This document shows, piece after piece, positions 51,884 to 63,617 of a stretch of DNA of 64,000 nt (positions are counted from its first letter, which is position 1; every line of letters begins with the position of its first letter). A program made the position numbers and the translations under genes. The DNA lies in contig WPDH01000006.1 of assembly GCA_019137255.1 (NCBI GenBank), positions 372,001-436,000 on the forward strand, given 5' to 3'. Below the pieces are notes generated by a model, which saw only the letters and a list, made by a program, of their open reading frames with translations, searched no databases and was not told where the DNA came from. This DNA is from Corinectria fuckeliana (taxonomy: Eukaryota; Ascomycota; Sordariomycetes; Hypocreales; Nectriaceae).

Positions 51884-53831
51884 TCAGCAGGCCCAGCAAC
51901 AGCAACAACAAGCTCAACAGCAGCAGGCTCAACAGCATCATCAGCAGCAGGCTCAACAGCCTCCGCCTCAACAGCAGCCTCAGCAACATCCGCAACAACA
52001 GCTGCCGCTTCCACATCAGCAAAATGCAAACCTAGGACCGCATGCACCACAGAAGCAGTTGCAACATGCTCCGCAAATGAACCAAGGACTGATGGTGCAA
52101 CCTGGTCAACAGCCACAGATGCCACAACATACTCCCATGAAGCAAATGCAACCAGGCCAGCCTCCCGTCAATGGCTTCTCGACACCTCAGCCTCATATGC
52201 CTCAGCAGGCGAACGCTGCTGTTCCCGGCCACAACCGGAATAGTTTATCTCAGGGAATAGATTCATCCGCCGTGAACGAATTCTCCGGGATGCCATCCCC
52301 TACTCCACGCCGGATCGGAAGCATGTCTCAACCTGATGGACGCCAACCTTCGGCTATACCAGGAGCCGCTTCCGAGCAGCGAATGCCACGCCTAGCCCCC
52401 CAGTCAGACCAGTACAGCCCCTGTTCTCGCGAGCTCTCGACATATGGAGGAGTCGATTTGAATGCATTAAGCAAGCTAGGCGCCGAGCTTGAACGATGGA
52501 AACCGGATATCCCACCTATTCAGGAGCTTGGCAACATCGACATTAGTGCCCTCATCAGAAGCCTGCAGTGTGGACTTCACGGCGAAGTGCGTCTTGCTCT
52601 TGATACTTTGGCCGCCCTCTCTTGCTCCCCGAGCCAGCATCATTTTCTTCAACTCAGATACTGTGATGATCTGGTGGATGCGTTGGTCGAATGCGCGGAA
52701 GAGCAGGTTGACATGCTGGCTGAGCACACTGTGGAGGTCTCTGATGACATACAGCTTGCTTCTTACGAGGACGTTGTCAGGGCTTGCCGTATCGAACGCT
52801 TTGCGGTCAAAGACATTCCGGTCTTCGGCACTACAGAATATGAGCTAGATCGGGCTGTCGACAGGCTAGTGTGCATCACGACCATCCTACGCAATGTCTC
52901 CTTTCCCGGCGAGCAGAACGACAACCATAGTGTGCTCGCGGACGAGCTGGTAATCAAGTTTATCTGCGTGCTGATTCGATATCTCGGAACTCGAAACATG
53001 CTGCTGAGGTCGCAGAACAATACTCTGGATTTGATGAAGGATCTCGTTGTTCTCCTTTCCAATATTGCTGGTTCGGTGGAAATACCCGGCCGTGAACAGG
53101 CCCTCTGTCTTTTGCAATTTCTCTTGGCGTTTGCCCCGGCCCCCAACCCCACGGTCTCCGAAGGCACACTCTTCTTTACATCCTATGAACCTAGCCTTCA
53201 TGCATACTTGCCCCATGCTGTCGACGCCTTGGCCAAGCTCTTAGCTCGGGATGAGCCAAATCGAAGTCATTACAAGACCGTGTTCGCACTGGATTCCAAC
53301 AGCAGCCCTTCTTACGAGCTCCTCACAAGGGCATTCGCCCTGGCCATCTCGCCCCTGCCGGACAAGACCAAGGAGCGGAGCCGATCAGCTAACTTTCCCT
53401 CTCTTGTTGAAGTCCGAAAACCTTTCCTTATGCAGGGGCTGTTGTCTGCCGAGATCCTCGCTTCAATAGCACCCGGTCATGATGCTGGTATTGCGAAGGC
53501 TTGGCTGACATGTGGCAATGGTTTGGCCCACACTCTATACAAAATGATCCGGGAGCTCAGTCAGCTGTATGAGCAACCACAGGCTCATGGAGGACCACGC
53601 GCTCCACCTCGCAAAGACCCGGAGCTGGTGTACATTGTCATGGTTGCAGTTTCGCTGCTAAGGAGGCTGGCCGAAAAGTCGAGAGATCCCAACGATTTGA
53701 CGTCAGCACTACCTGCAAATGCTGTCCCGGCACCCCATGCCCTACTCGAATCATTATCAATGCCTGCGCCGGAGTGGGCCAAAGATGAGGTTCTACAACA
53801 ACTCACAACCTACTTCAACCTGGGCAAATGA
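50385..53831 (+). CDS. SWI1: SWI/SNF chromatin-remodelling subunit Swi1 (ARID protein)
   Basis: Single exon, 1,148 residues. The N-terminal ~365 residues are low-complexity, rich in Asn, Pro, Gln and Met. The ARID/BRIGHT DNA-binding domain is at about 365-455: NPEQFMKNLTALMNAKGMPI, RPVSLMLLFQAVQGKGGYKP and GWPHIAQMVGLPPQIPTVAQ. Immediately after it comes a glutamine-rich tract of about 75 residues broken only by His, Ala and Pro. The C-terminal half (STYGGVDLNALSKLGAELER ... ISALIRSLQCGLHGEVRLAL ... ILRNVSFPGEQNDNHSVLAD) is the helical Swi1/BAF250-type domain. It targets the remodeler to promoters. A long leader with a uORF lies upstream. Confidence 0.95.
51774..51993 (+). repeat. CAG/CAA tract encoding the poly-Gln region of Swi1
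   Basis: Dense CAG/CAA codons with interspersed CAT (His) and GCT/GCC (Ala), giving uninterrupted Gln runs of up to about 13 residues. The reverse strand appears as long Leu- and Ala-rich open frames, which are artefacts. Confidence 0.95.
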
Positions 53832-54230
53832 TGTGCCTAATCTCTTGGTTGAAGCCCATTCTGGATTAATGTAGCAATAGCAGCTAGGAAGCCTGTATGT
53901 TAAGTGTGTGAAAAAAGGAAATGGTTGCATGGTCCTTTGAAGAAGCGTGCGCTTCACGTTTAGACTTGCATTCCGGAGTCGATGGTCTTGGAGCGGATAG
54001 GGGGTTAACAAAGCTGCTTGTGCGTTGGTGTATACATGATGTGGGATGTAGGACAACTAAGCCTCTATGAACGATACTATTTCTAGTGCGCCTTGAATTA
54101 CATGTATTGTACATTTCTCGTAACCCGGATAGTTGGCGGGCCTTCAATATGGTACATTGTCACAATTAAGAGCATGACCTTTTCACGTCGCTATGATTCC
54201 TCGTGCTCAATTGACACTCCTTCTCTTGAT
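53832..54230. other. Intergenic between convergent genes
   Basis: 399 bp with the 3' ends of SWI1 and the mL49 gene. No gene or repeat was recognised. Confidence 0.5.
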
Positions 54231-54808
54231 CTAAAACCCTTTCCCAAGCATCCAATCTAAGGCCTTCTCGAAGTAGTTCCCCTACCGGGATTGTTAGTTG
54301 GCGAACAGACATGATGGATCGAGCTATCTCTTACCTTGATCTCTATCTGTTGCGTGGTAGGATTCAGCCGGATGTCCTTTCGTTGAAGATCTAAAGAGGT
54401 TGCCAGATCCTCTACTAGTTTCCCTCGGTCTCCGTCAACCTTCTTGATGAGGATAATGCAACGGTTGCCGCCGGACATGAACTTCCGATACACAGGGAGC
54501 TGAGCGTAAGGCGTGCGTCGGATGATGTACGGATACGCGGCGATGAGCTCCTCTTCAGTCTTGGTCGGCGGGGGCACAAAGGGGCGCTTAATGGGGCGCT
54601 TCTTCTCGTGGATCTTGTTCCTGACGTTCGGGTTGACGGGTTTCTCAGACGGGTCTGGCTTGTATCCTGCGTGGGCCTTGAACGAGGTTGGCGCGGTCTG
54701 AACGGTGGAGAGGAAGGAGCAGCGCTGGGCGAATGATGCTTGGCAGATGGGCTTCTGGACGAGGGCCTGGCGTCCTGCTGAAAGGACTCGGGGGACAAGG
54801 AGGCGCAT
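54231..54808 (-). CDS. IMG2: Mitochondrial large-subunit ribosomal protein mL49 (Img2)
   Basis: Two exons (54808-54335, 54281-54231) encode 174 residues; the 53-nt intron has a GTAAGA donor, a CTAAC branch point and a GGTAG acceptor. The Arg/Ser-rich N-terminus (MRLLVPRVLSAGRQALVQ) looks like a mitochondrial targeting sequence. The core YIIRRTPYAQLPVYRKFMSG, GGNRCIILIKKVDGD and DIRLNPTTQQIEIK / GNYFEKALDWMLGKGF matches Img2/mL49, including the final helix restored by the splice. Confidence 0.92.
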
Positions 54809-55298
54809 TGTGAGAATCGAGGGTCGAGGGTTGCGAAAGATGGTGTTGTATGGTGGTCGTGGGGGGGATGTGGTGGTGTTGGCTAGATGGCTTCGAGAGA
54901 ATGGGCCTCTAGAGAAAGCCGCAGAGCCAAGCGAAAGAAGAATTACGCAATTGATGACTTTGGGGCCGCACTCAAACCCGTCGTACATTCATTCGCCTAT
55001 CGCGCTCCAGAGCTCCAGAAGTTGAAGCTCTCTAGGAAAATCTCGGGATCACATGACATTGACCTTTGGGCGGCCGGCAAATCCCCGGTCACAGGCCAAA
55101 ACCCCACACCACTTGTGGATTGGCGAAATTCACCAAAAATCTGCCCCTCCATCAATCACGGCTTCGCTTCGCCTTGCGTCTTTACCCTCGCGACGAGCCC
55201 TTTCTCTTGACGCCCCCTTTGACGACGACCTCTTGCTCGAAGTCTTCTCGTCGAACACGCCCCGAAACGACCCGAACCGAACCGAAATCTCGCCCACC
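54809..55298. promoter_or_regulatory. Bidirectional promoter region mL49/eIF3e
   Basis: 490 bp between divergent start codons. The eIF3e ATG lies in a strong context (CCCACCATGG). Frames across the region are open but show no family sequence. Confidence 0.45.
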
Positions 55299-56709
55299 AT
55301 GGATGAAGTTCTCACCGCCGTGTCGGCCAACGGCTCGTCCATCATGCCCAAGATGGCGCCGCACCTGAGCCGACACCTGCTCTTCCCGCTGATCCAATTC
55401 GAGGGCGAGAAGGCGGAGGAGAAGGGCGATGATGAGATGGCCAAGCAGATCCTGTCTGGCAAGATCCAGCTGCTCGAGGACACCAACATGACCGACTACG
55501 TCGCCACTCTCTACTGTGACCTCCACGGTGTGGCCGACCCCCCCGCCGAGTACATCAAGAAGAGGCAGGAGGTGCTGCAGCAGCTGGAGAAGTACGAGCA
55601 GGCCACGGCCAAGATCGCCGATCTCTTGACCCAGGACGATGTCGTCAACGGGCTCCGAAGCGACAAGGTTGCCAACTTGGAGTTCCTCAAGAACCAGCAC
55701 GGGGTAAGTGGACCGAGTCCCGCGCGCGCGCACGCCCACAATCCACACAAATCGAGGGCCGGGCCGGATTACTGACGGGGGACAAAATACCTAGGTCACC
55801 ATGGAGATGGTCAACGCCCTCTACGACTTCGGTCAGTTCCAGTTCCGATGCGGCCAGTACGAGCCCGCCGCCGATATGCTCTACCAGTTCCGAGTGTTGT
55901 CCACCGACAACGACAAGGTCTCGGGCGCTACCTGGGGCAAGCTCGCCTCCGAGGTCCTCCAGACCAACTGGGAGTCCGCCGTCGACGAGCTCAAGAACGT
56001 GAGGGAGGGCATCGACACCAAGCTGTTCAACAACCCCCGTGCTCAGCTCGATCACCGAACCATGCTCGTGCACTGGGCCCTCTTCCCCCTCTTCAACTTC
56101 GAGGGTGCCCGAGAGCCCATCCTGGAGATGTTCTTCTCCGCCGCCTACATCAACACCATCCAGACGTCTTGCCCCTGGATCCTGCGATATCTGATTGCCG
56201 CTGTTATCACCGGCCGCACCCGTGCTCGCAACAGCTCCCTCCAGCAGAAGCAGATGAAGGACATCATCCGATACGTCCGCCAGGAGGCCTACGAGTACAC
56301 CGACCCCATCACCCAGTTCGTCAACGCCCTCTACATCGCTCACGATTTTGAGGCTGCCCGCGAGGCCCTCCACCTAGCCGAGCAGGTTTGCCGGAGCGAT
56401 TTCTTCCTCGCCTCGTCGGCGGATGCCTTTGTCGAAGCTGCCCGACACCTCATCTGCGAGAGCTACTGCAAGATCTTCAGCCGCATGAACATCCGGGACC
56501 TGAGCGCCAAGCTTGGCCTGAACCCCGACGACGGTGAGAAATGGATCGTCAACCTGATCCGCGAGACCCGACTGGACGCCAAGATCGACAGCCAGGACGG
56601 CACCGTTGTGATGAACCACCCGCCCAACAACGTCTACCAGCAGGTGATTGAGAAGACCAAGGGCGGCTTCTTCAGGACACAGGTCCTGACCGCCGCCATT
56701 TCGAAATAA
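55299..56709 (+). CDS. int6: Translation initiation factor eIF3 subunit e (Int6)
   Basis: Core subunit of eIF3, which brings the 43S complex to mRNA. Two exons (55299-55703, 55795-56709; 91-nt intron with GTAAGT donor, ACTGAC branch and CCTAG acceptor) encode 439 residues. The N-terminus MAPHLSRHLLFPLIQF and the block LLEDTNMTDYVATLYCDLHG are characteristic. The second exon contains MVNALYDFGQFQFRCGQYEP, LKNVREGIDTKLFNNPRAQL and HWALFPLFNFEGAREPILEM. The C-terminal PCI domain includes YCKIFSRMNIRDLSAKLGL and IDSQDGTVVMNHPPNNVYQQ. The length matches fungal eIF3e. It is convergent with APC1. Confidence 0.96.
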
Positions 56710-57322
56710 ACGGGCTCTTGATAGGCACACTGAGTGTTTTTATGACGACTCGACTGGGGCCACGCGGTCCATCCACAGGAGCCTTCGAGGAGCTCTCGGC
56801 CGGATGATCGACCCTCCGCTGCTCGGAGCAGCGTTCTTTTTCTTGCGATCTGGGGGGGACTGATGATGACGATGATGTCGCCGAACCGGAAGCAGAAGGG
56901 GGGAAAGGGAGCGGCGAAAGAAGCGTAGGTGGCTAAAGGGTCCAATAGCGGCGGATAGAAGGCCCTGTATATCTATCCTCAGTGATGCGGTTTGCATTGC
57001 ACGGCGTTCTCGGAAAAGGGAAGAGGCAAAGGGGGAGGGGAGGGATAATGGAATTTACGTGATTGTTGAACTACATTACATGATCTATCCGCCTCAGTTC
57101 CCCGTTTCCATAGTGAGAAGTCCTCTAGGACCGACATGGCCAGCGCGTTGATGATGAGGGAGCCGTGCTCTGATTAGCTTGTATATTCCGTTATGTCATA
57201 GCTCATGAACACATTTTTCTACTTTTGCCTTGTTTCCTTTTATTGCCCACCGTTTTCAAGTATCGCCGTGGTCAAGACCATCATCGCCTCAACGCGAGCC
57301 TTCGCATGCTAGAGAGGAGCTC
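56710..57322. other. Intergenic between convergent genes
   Basis: 613 bp with the 3' ends of the eIF3e and APC1 genes. No gene or repeat was recognised. Confidence 0.5.
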
Positions 57323-60300
57323 CTATTGCTCACCCTCGCGGCCCGCCAGCCACACCTTGCCCTTGAGGTCCTCTATGGCGCTGTCCCGCATCCACCACAT
57401 GTCCTCCTCCTTCTCGGCAGGGTCCTGCTCTTCGCCCTGCGTGTCGTCGACGATGGTTTCCTGGCTTTCGTAGACGTTCGGCTGGACGAGGCGGTCGCGC
57501 ACGGCGCCCCATTCGAAGAGCAGGCGGGCGCCCTCGAGGCGCTCACGGTCAGTGCCGTCGGCGACGCCCGTCTCCATCTCCAGCCGGGCGTCGATGGCGC
57601 TGCCCATTTGCTCCGAGTCGTCGCCCCGCTCGAGGATGACGGCCCTCTCGGCGTAGCTGATGCCGCGGAGGCTCTCGAGCCCAAAGACCCATTCGAGGGA
57701 CTCCTTGCCCTTCTCGTCGTTGCCCAGGGCGCGGAGCGTGGATGCGAAGGCGCCTTCGCGGGGCGGGCGTCTCCGGAGGTAGAGGCTCTGCGTCTCCACG
57801 AAGGCGGCCCTGACCTTCTCGTTGGAGAAGTCCAGCTCCACGTCCCAGAACTGGGGGCCGCAGGCCGTCGAGACGCTGGCGATCTGGTCGAGGGGCGGGA
57901 GGAGGCAAGGTGCGGTGCGGTTGAGAACGGGCTCGGTGGACGAGTTGCTCTGCATCTTGATCTGGATGGGCACGGAAACGGGCTGGCCCGTAAGGACGTC
58001 TTTGGTGACAAGACAGCGCTGCTCGGTGGCGAGGACCCAGAAGTGCCGGAGCGCCTGAAGATGAGCACGGTTGTCCATGACGTTCGTAGGGAAGATGGGA
58101 TAGAACGACACCAACAGAGCGGCAATGGCCCTGTCGCTTGACCCAAACGTCGTGGTTCCGCATCCTAGGAAGAGAGCACCGACGGCCAGATGAGCCGCGA
58201 GGTGGGATCCGTATGGGGTGTCTGCATCGTCCCGGCCGTGCAGTGCGCGAAGCCGCCTGAGGACAGGAACATCTCCAGTGCCGGCCATCACGATAGAGGC
58301 GGACAAGGCTAGAACGTCCTGGCACATGCGAGCATTTGTCCGGGCTAGCTCTTCGTCATACGGCGCGGCGCCCTCTGGGTGCGTACTGGACGACGACGGA
58401 AGCTGGGTGATGCGCATGAACTGGTCGAGATAATGCAGCAACAAGTCTCGGACCTTTGGCGAAGCGCTGCCCGAGAACCGGAGCGCGATTGCGAAGCAGA
58501 GGCCAGCTAGGATGCTGAAGAAGGGCAGGTCAGTGGATCGCAGCTTCGTCGTGCCATTAAGCTTGTACCGTTGGCGGTGGGGGGCCGGCAGGCTTTTGTG
58601 AATCCAAGCAAAGGTTGGCTCAACCTTGGACCAGAGAATCAGGTTCTTGGCAACGGTGCGAAGCAAGAGAATGTCAGGGCGGACGTAGTCGAACTGCAGG
58701 ACTGAGTCAGGGACATCGATTTTGCGAGCCACGATCTGATCCTCAGACTTCATGTAAATGAGAGCAATGGCCATGACCGCACCAGCAGCAGCACGGTCCA
58801 ACACGTGGACGATCTCGACATTTTTCGTCGCCGTTGCATGGGCAATCAACTTCTCCGTAAGCCTCATATCGTGCAGGCCCTTTAAATCATTGCCCTTGCC
58901 TAGGTTGATGAACCCAAGCGCGAAGCCGGCGGCTAGACGGTAGCACTCGCTTCTCAGGGGCTCTTCCTCGTCTTCTTCGTCGACGTGCTCAATCTCAGAG
59001 AGCATGATTTCGCTCATGCGGCGGTGCTGGCTATTGGCGTACAGCAGTCCAATGCCCATTATGCCCGAGGTCTGCGTTAGCGGAGATAGATTCAGCTCTG
59101 CTGCCCCCCTTGGCAACATCCGTGTTGCGTGAACCGACAGGAGACGCGTGATGAGAGAGTCCATAGTGCCCATGTATGAGGCAGCCAGGCCCAGAAGAAG
59201 ACCAATTGAGGTCATCGTGTGCTTTGGCGTGAGGTACTTGAACGCCACCCATTTCGCGACGTCTTTTAGGTGGCCATTCAGTCCAAGAGCGAGAAGGAAG
59301 CCTGCGTGTCGATTGTTGAGCTCCTGTCCTGGCTTATTGTACAGGATCCAAGACGTGTCGATGCCTTTGGCCTGGGGAGAGATTGCCAATCCTGCAGCGA
59401 CCCCCTGGTGGAAGAACCCCCAGCAGACCTTCTCTTCCGTGAAGAGGGACTTGTCCACTCCCACGGTCACATTCGTTGGTTTGACGATACAGTTGAGGTT
59501 GAACCCGGCAATGTGGAGTTTCTGCGTGATCAGAGGGTGGCGCAGGCTGTAGTACAGCATCGCCCGCCCTGCTGGGATGGCTAGGGTCCCTGTGGCGATT
59601 CTAGAAACAAGCTCCTTCTGCTTTTCTAGATATTCGCTTTCGGCCCAGCCTGGGTTATGGTGGAGGCGGACCAATCTTGCTTTATGGGTGGAAAGCAAGT
59701 CCTGTGCCTCGTTTAAGCGACGGTCCTCCTTGAACAGTGTGCGGATAACAGCCTGTCGTTCAGTTCCCTCACCCTCGTCGTAGCCAACGCTGTTCGTTTC
59801 TTCAACGCTTTGGCAGAGCAACTTGAAGTCCCAAGTTGCGGTATGCGTTGGAGTCTAATCCCACGGTTAGATAAATTCGCCAATAATACAAGAGGTCTTA
59901 CTAGAATCTTCGAGGACATGGGCTTCGGGGACTTCCCAGGATCAAGGATGAGGTTGATGTCGCTGCGATTAACCAGCTCAAGAAGCTCTCTAGACCAAGA
60001 TGATGGGGGATGCGGCTGGCATAAAGAGATGGCATCCTGCAGGGGTACAAGCACAGCTTCCGGCAGTGTGTCGAGCATATAGGTCGTTATGCCGGAGTCA
60101 CGCATTGCCTCAACCATTTGGGGCGCCGTTGTGCTTGGTTTGATGAATCTAAAGAATTGCTTGAACACGAGAGTCCGAGGCAGTATTGGCTCCCATCGCT
60201 TGTCTTGCGACTTTTCTGTTTCAGTCAATCGAGTGCTGGCATAATAGATGTCGGCCGGTGTAAGATGGTGCGCTTTCCGGTCACCGACTAGACGAGCCTG

Positions 60301-63258
60301 AATCCAATGAATGACATCAGGCCGTACGGGTGGCTCAGGTACTGCCGGCTTCAGGCTGAGGTCTGGTAAGCTGTTAGCTTCACTCTGCAACTAAGATAAA
60401 CCAAAATAATAGGACATACCGAAATCATGGCGTTGGTCAATATCTTCTTGAAACCCTAATTCATAGATCGAGGAAAAGCCTTGCCACCGTAGCCACCTGG
60501 CGACTTGACACAAAAGAACCCTCAGGTCGGCTCGGCCGGGTGAGGTAAATTCGGGTGTCATGATGTCTAGCTTCTCCTCTTCTAGCAGCAGATGTAGACC
60601 CATGAAGACATCCACGGCAACCTTTCGCCGGCTTTCAGAACTCTTGTTCAAAGCTGTTGGCATATAACCCGAACCCCCGAACGCTGTCTCACCAAGAGGA
60701 GACACTAAGTACTCCTTGGCGAATGCAATATGCCGTGAGATGAACTTTGGCGAGAAACTTAGGTCTCCTTGTGGCGACATGGTATCCTCCGTATCCTCAT
60801 CTAGAGCCCACTCCCATGCTCTGTTCATCATCCATACTGGACAACCTAGAGAATTTGACGTCTCTCCGACCTCTAGCGCTTTCCAATCCTCCGAGTCTCG
60901 AATAGAGCCAAAGGAGCCAGATGCGGGTCGCCTCTTACGCGCAGGGAGGCGCGTCGTTGGGAGGGGGGTTGCATTTGTGCGACCAAGGTTGAGAAAGAAA
61001 GCAAGAAGCAGTACTGTGACAGCAGACCACTCCGCGTCGGCGACGGATCCATCCTGGGCTGTCATCCATTGCATACAATGAAGCCATCCCGCGGAAATCC
61101 GCTCACCTAATGAGTGCGGAAGAATGCTTCGACAAATGTTCAGGACCTTACAAACTTGGGGAGTTCTTGGTTGAAGTTGTATTGACAACTGATGAAGTCG
61201 GCCATCAGTATCGACGATGTCGATTATGCCCCTCTGCCTCGGATGGCGAACGCCCACTATGCTTCCATTGCTGAGGTCAATAATCTCTGACCTGCGCTGT
61301 TTGACGTCGCGGTCGATTGCTCTTCCATGGAACTGCAAGTTCCTCGTGTTGTCAACGAGAAGAAGGGAGAGGGAGATTTTAGTGAGCTCGCTCCATGGTG
61401 CTTGGGTGCTCAGCTCATGTCGCCCATCCATCGACTCGGAAAGAATGAGGATCGCGGATTGGTCTCCATCAATCAGCTTACAAGAATCAACCACGTTCTG
61501 AGCACGTCGCAAGTCTACCACTGAAACAGATACAATAGGGTCCTCTGCTTCCTTTCTCGCAGCCTTGGCAGCTAGGTCGAATTTGTGCTGGATACTCAAG
61601 CCCAAGGTGATCAACTGGAGCCGTTTTTCGGTCGCGTCCTGAATGCCGATTAAAATCTGGCTACGATTGTATTCGTCAACTGCAAAGGGAGGTGCTGTGA
61701 GAACGAAGACTCTGGACTGGTTGCGTGCGGGCTGGTCGGGAGTGGAATATCGGACGTTCGTGTTATCTAAAGGCACACTGGTGAGTCTCGTAAAGACGAT
61801 CTCATGCTGCAGCCCGTCAAACTCGTGATCGTCAAGTCCCATGTTGTGGAATCCCTCGTCGAGCCCAATATCAAGAGGTGCCTCCAACAGACTGCTCAAA
61901 CTAGGATGAATCTGGTGGTTATAGTTTGCACTGAGCCTGGCATGGTGGCTTCCTTGCGAATCAATTCTCTTGGATCCTGCATGACCGGAAAGCAAAGGCT
62001 GGTCCGCAAAGACGGATCTTTCGTGAGACGCAGACAGGTCTGCCCTTGCCAGCATGGAGCTCACACGCCGAGAACTCCTCCGGGCTGGACCATTGCCCTC
62101 TTTATCTTGTCGCTCTAATGACGAGACTAGATCTAGAGGCTTTTCGAATTTCTCGCTCTTTCTCTGTCGCTTGCCAGGAAGCGGCGCTCCGAAGCTCTCT
62201 CTGAGATTAGGCTGAACTGGAGTGGATGGGCCACTGACAAAACCTGGCTGCATCGAACTACGACGCCGCGCAGCCTTCGCTTTGGAGTTCTTTTGCCGAC
62301 CAACAAAAGGATCCTCGTGCTTCAGATACGTCAGTCGCCAGACGCTGTATGAGTTCGTTTCGCGATTGATGGTTATTCCGATTATGAAAGGCTGGTGCAG
62401 GTCTTGGCCTGAAGCGCCAGGGATCCTGATTTCTTCGATATGTAGCATCTGCTCGGCAGGATCAAGAAATGGAGGCTTCTTGGAAGCGTTTCTTCTCAGG
62501 CCGTTTGTTTTCTGTGGTTCCTGGTCGGTTACCACCAAGCCAAGTTCTCGCAACGGGTCGGTGAGCGAGATGAGCCTGGGCCATCGCGTATCGGGTTGCA
62601 CCAGCGGTGCCTCCCATAGGTTATCCAGCGTTGAACTCAATCTGAGGGGGAGAGACTTGGGTTTGTTTAGGCCCTCGACAGAGAAGACGGTCTGTTGCGA
62701 GCTGTTGAAGGCCGTCAGCTGCGACGAGACGAAGGAGTTTGGTGGCACTCGAGGGAACTTGAAAGATATTGGCGCAGTAATTTCGGGTTTCTGCTTCCGT
62801 TGGATTATAACCCCAACTGGGCCTGCGAACGCCGATTCGACTTCAAACGGCATGTGGACGATGTGGCTTGTCCCGGCGAGGAAGTATATGTGCGCCTGGG
62901 TCTTGAGGAAGACAACCAGGGCTTTCGAAAGGGCTGGCTGCGTGCTGGACTGTTTGTTCGCATCGCGATTCTCAGATTTGTCGTCTTCGGAAGCTGGGAA
63001 GTATGCCAGGAGGGCCTGGGTAATGGGCTCCTTCTCGAGATCGAACTTGAACGTCTTCCGGAAGATGCTTCCTCGACACCAGATGACACAGCGCTCGGTT
63101 GTAAGGATCTCATCCTCAACGCTGCCCTCCTCAGTTTCATCAGTGACGATGTCCCATTTGTAAGCGGCCGGTGGCGGGTTTGCGAGGAGCAGCTGTTCTT
63201 CGACGGCATGTTGAAGCCCTGCTGGCTGATGCAGCCCCAGGGACTTCACCGACGCCAT
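57323..63258 (-). CDS. APC1: Anaphase-promoting complex subunit 1 (BimE)
   Basis: Largest scaffold subunit of the APC/C ubiquitin ligase; the Aspergillus orthologue is BimE. Three exons: 63258-60420, 60362-59902 and 59854-57323; 1,943 residues. Intron 1 (57 nt) is fixed by its GTATGT donor, GCTAAC branch and CCAG acceptor and by frame; intron 2 is 47 nt with a CTAACC branch. The N-terminal half is a WD40-like region starting MASVKSLGLHQPAGLQHAVE. The C-terminal part has proteasome/cyclosome (PC) repeats: HAGFLLALGLNGHLKDVAKW, GLLLGLAASYMGTMDSLITR, TSGIMGIGLLYANSQHRRMS and YRLAAGFALGFINLGKGNDL. The frame is open upstream to 63507, but no conserved sequence lies there. Divergent from the acidic gene at 63618. 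Confidence 0.95.
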
Positions 63259-63617
63259 GTTCCGGTAGGCGCCATAAGCCGCTCGTAACTTAATAACAGG
63301 TCGTGTGTAGGTTTCGCTGGGGGCCGGTCTGTTTTTTTTTGAGTAGAGGGTCGTGAGCGTCGGGTTCCAAAAGGGAGGAAAGTAGAGCTGTTGTTGAGGC
63401 GCGTGTGGACGCGGTTCTGTTAGGTTCATACGGCGAAATGCAGTGTGGCATGGTGGGGCGTGAGCTAGGCTCGTGACGTAGCTGCAGGTACCTCCGCCGC
63501 GCCGCACTTGGAGCTGTCATAGCTCGACGCGGGTACCTACAACAGCTTCCAACTCTCGAAATCGTTCCATTCCCCGGCCTTGAGCACCCCCAGAATGACC
63601 TCAATGCTGCTGTTACA
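63259..63617. promoter_or_regulatory. Bidirectional promoter region of APC1 and the acidic-protein gene
   Basis: 359 bp between divergent start codons. No specific regulatory site was recognised. Confidence 0.4.

Noticed and set aside
51493..52243. Long Leu- or Ala-rich frames on both strands around the Swi1 Gln tract
   Set aside because: They are the out-of-frame and reverse readings of CAG/CAA repeats; the ARID domain and C-terminal domain fix the true frame.
63259..63507. N-terminal extension of APC1 from an upstream open frame
   Set aside because: The added 83 codons are low in recognisable sequence and contain Pro/Arg-rich leader-like residues; the ATG at 63258 begins the conserved protein.
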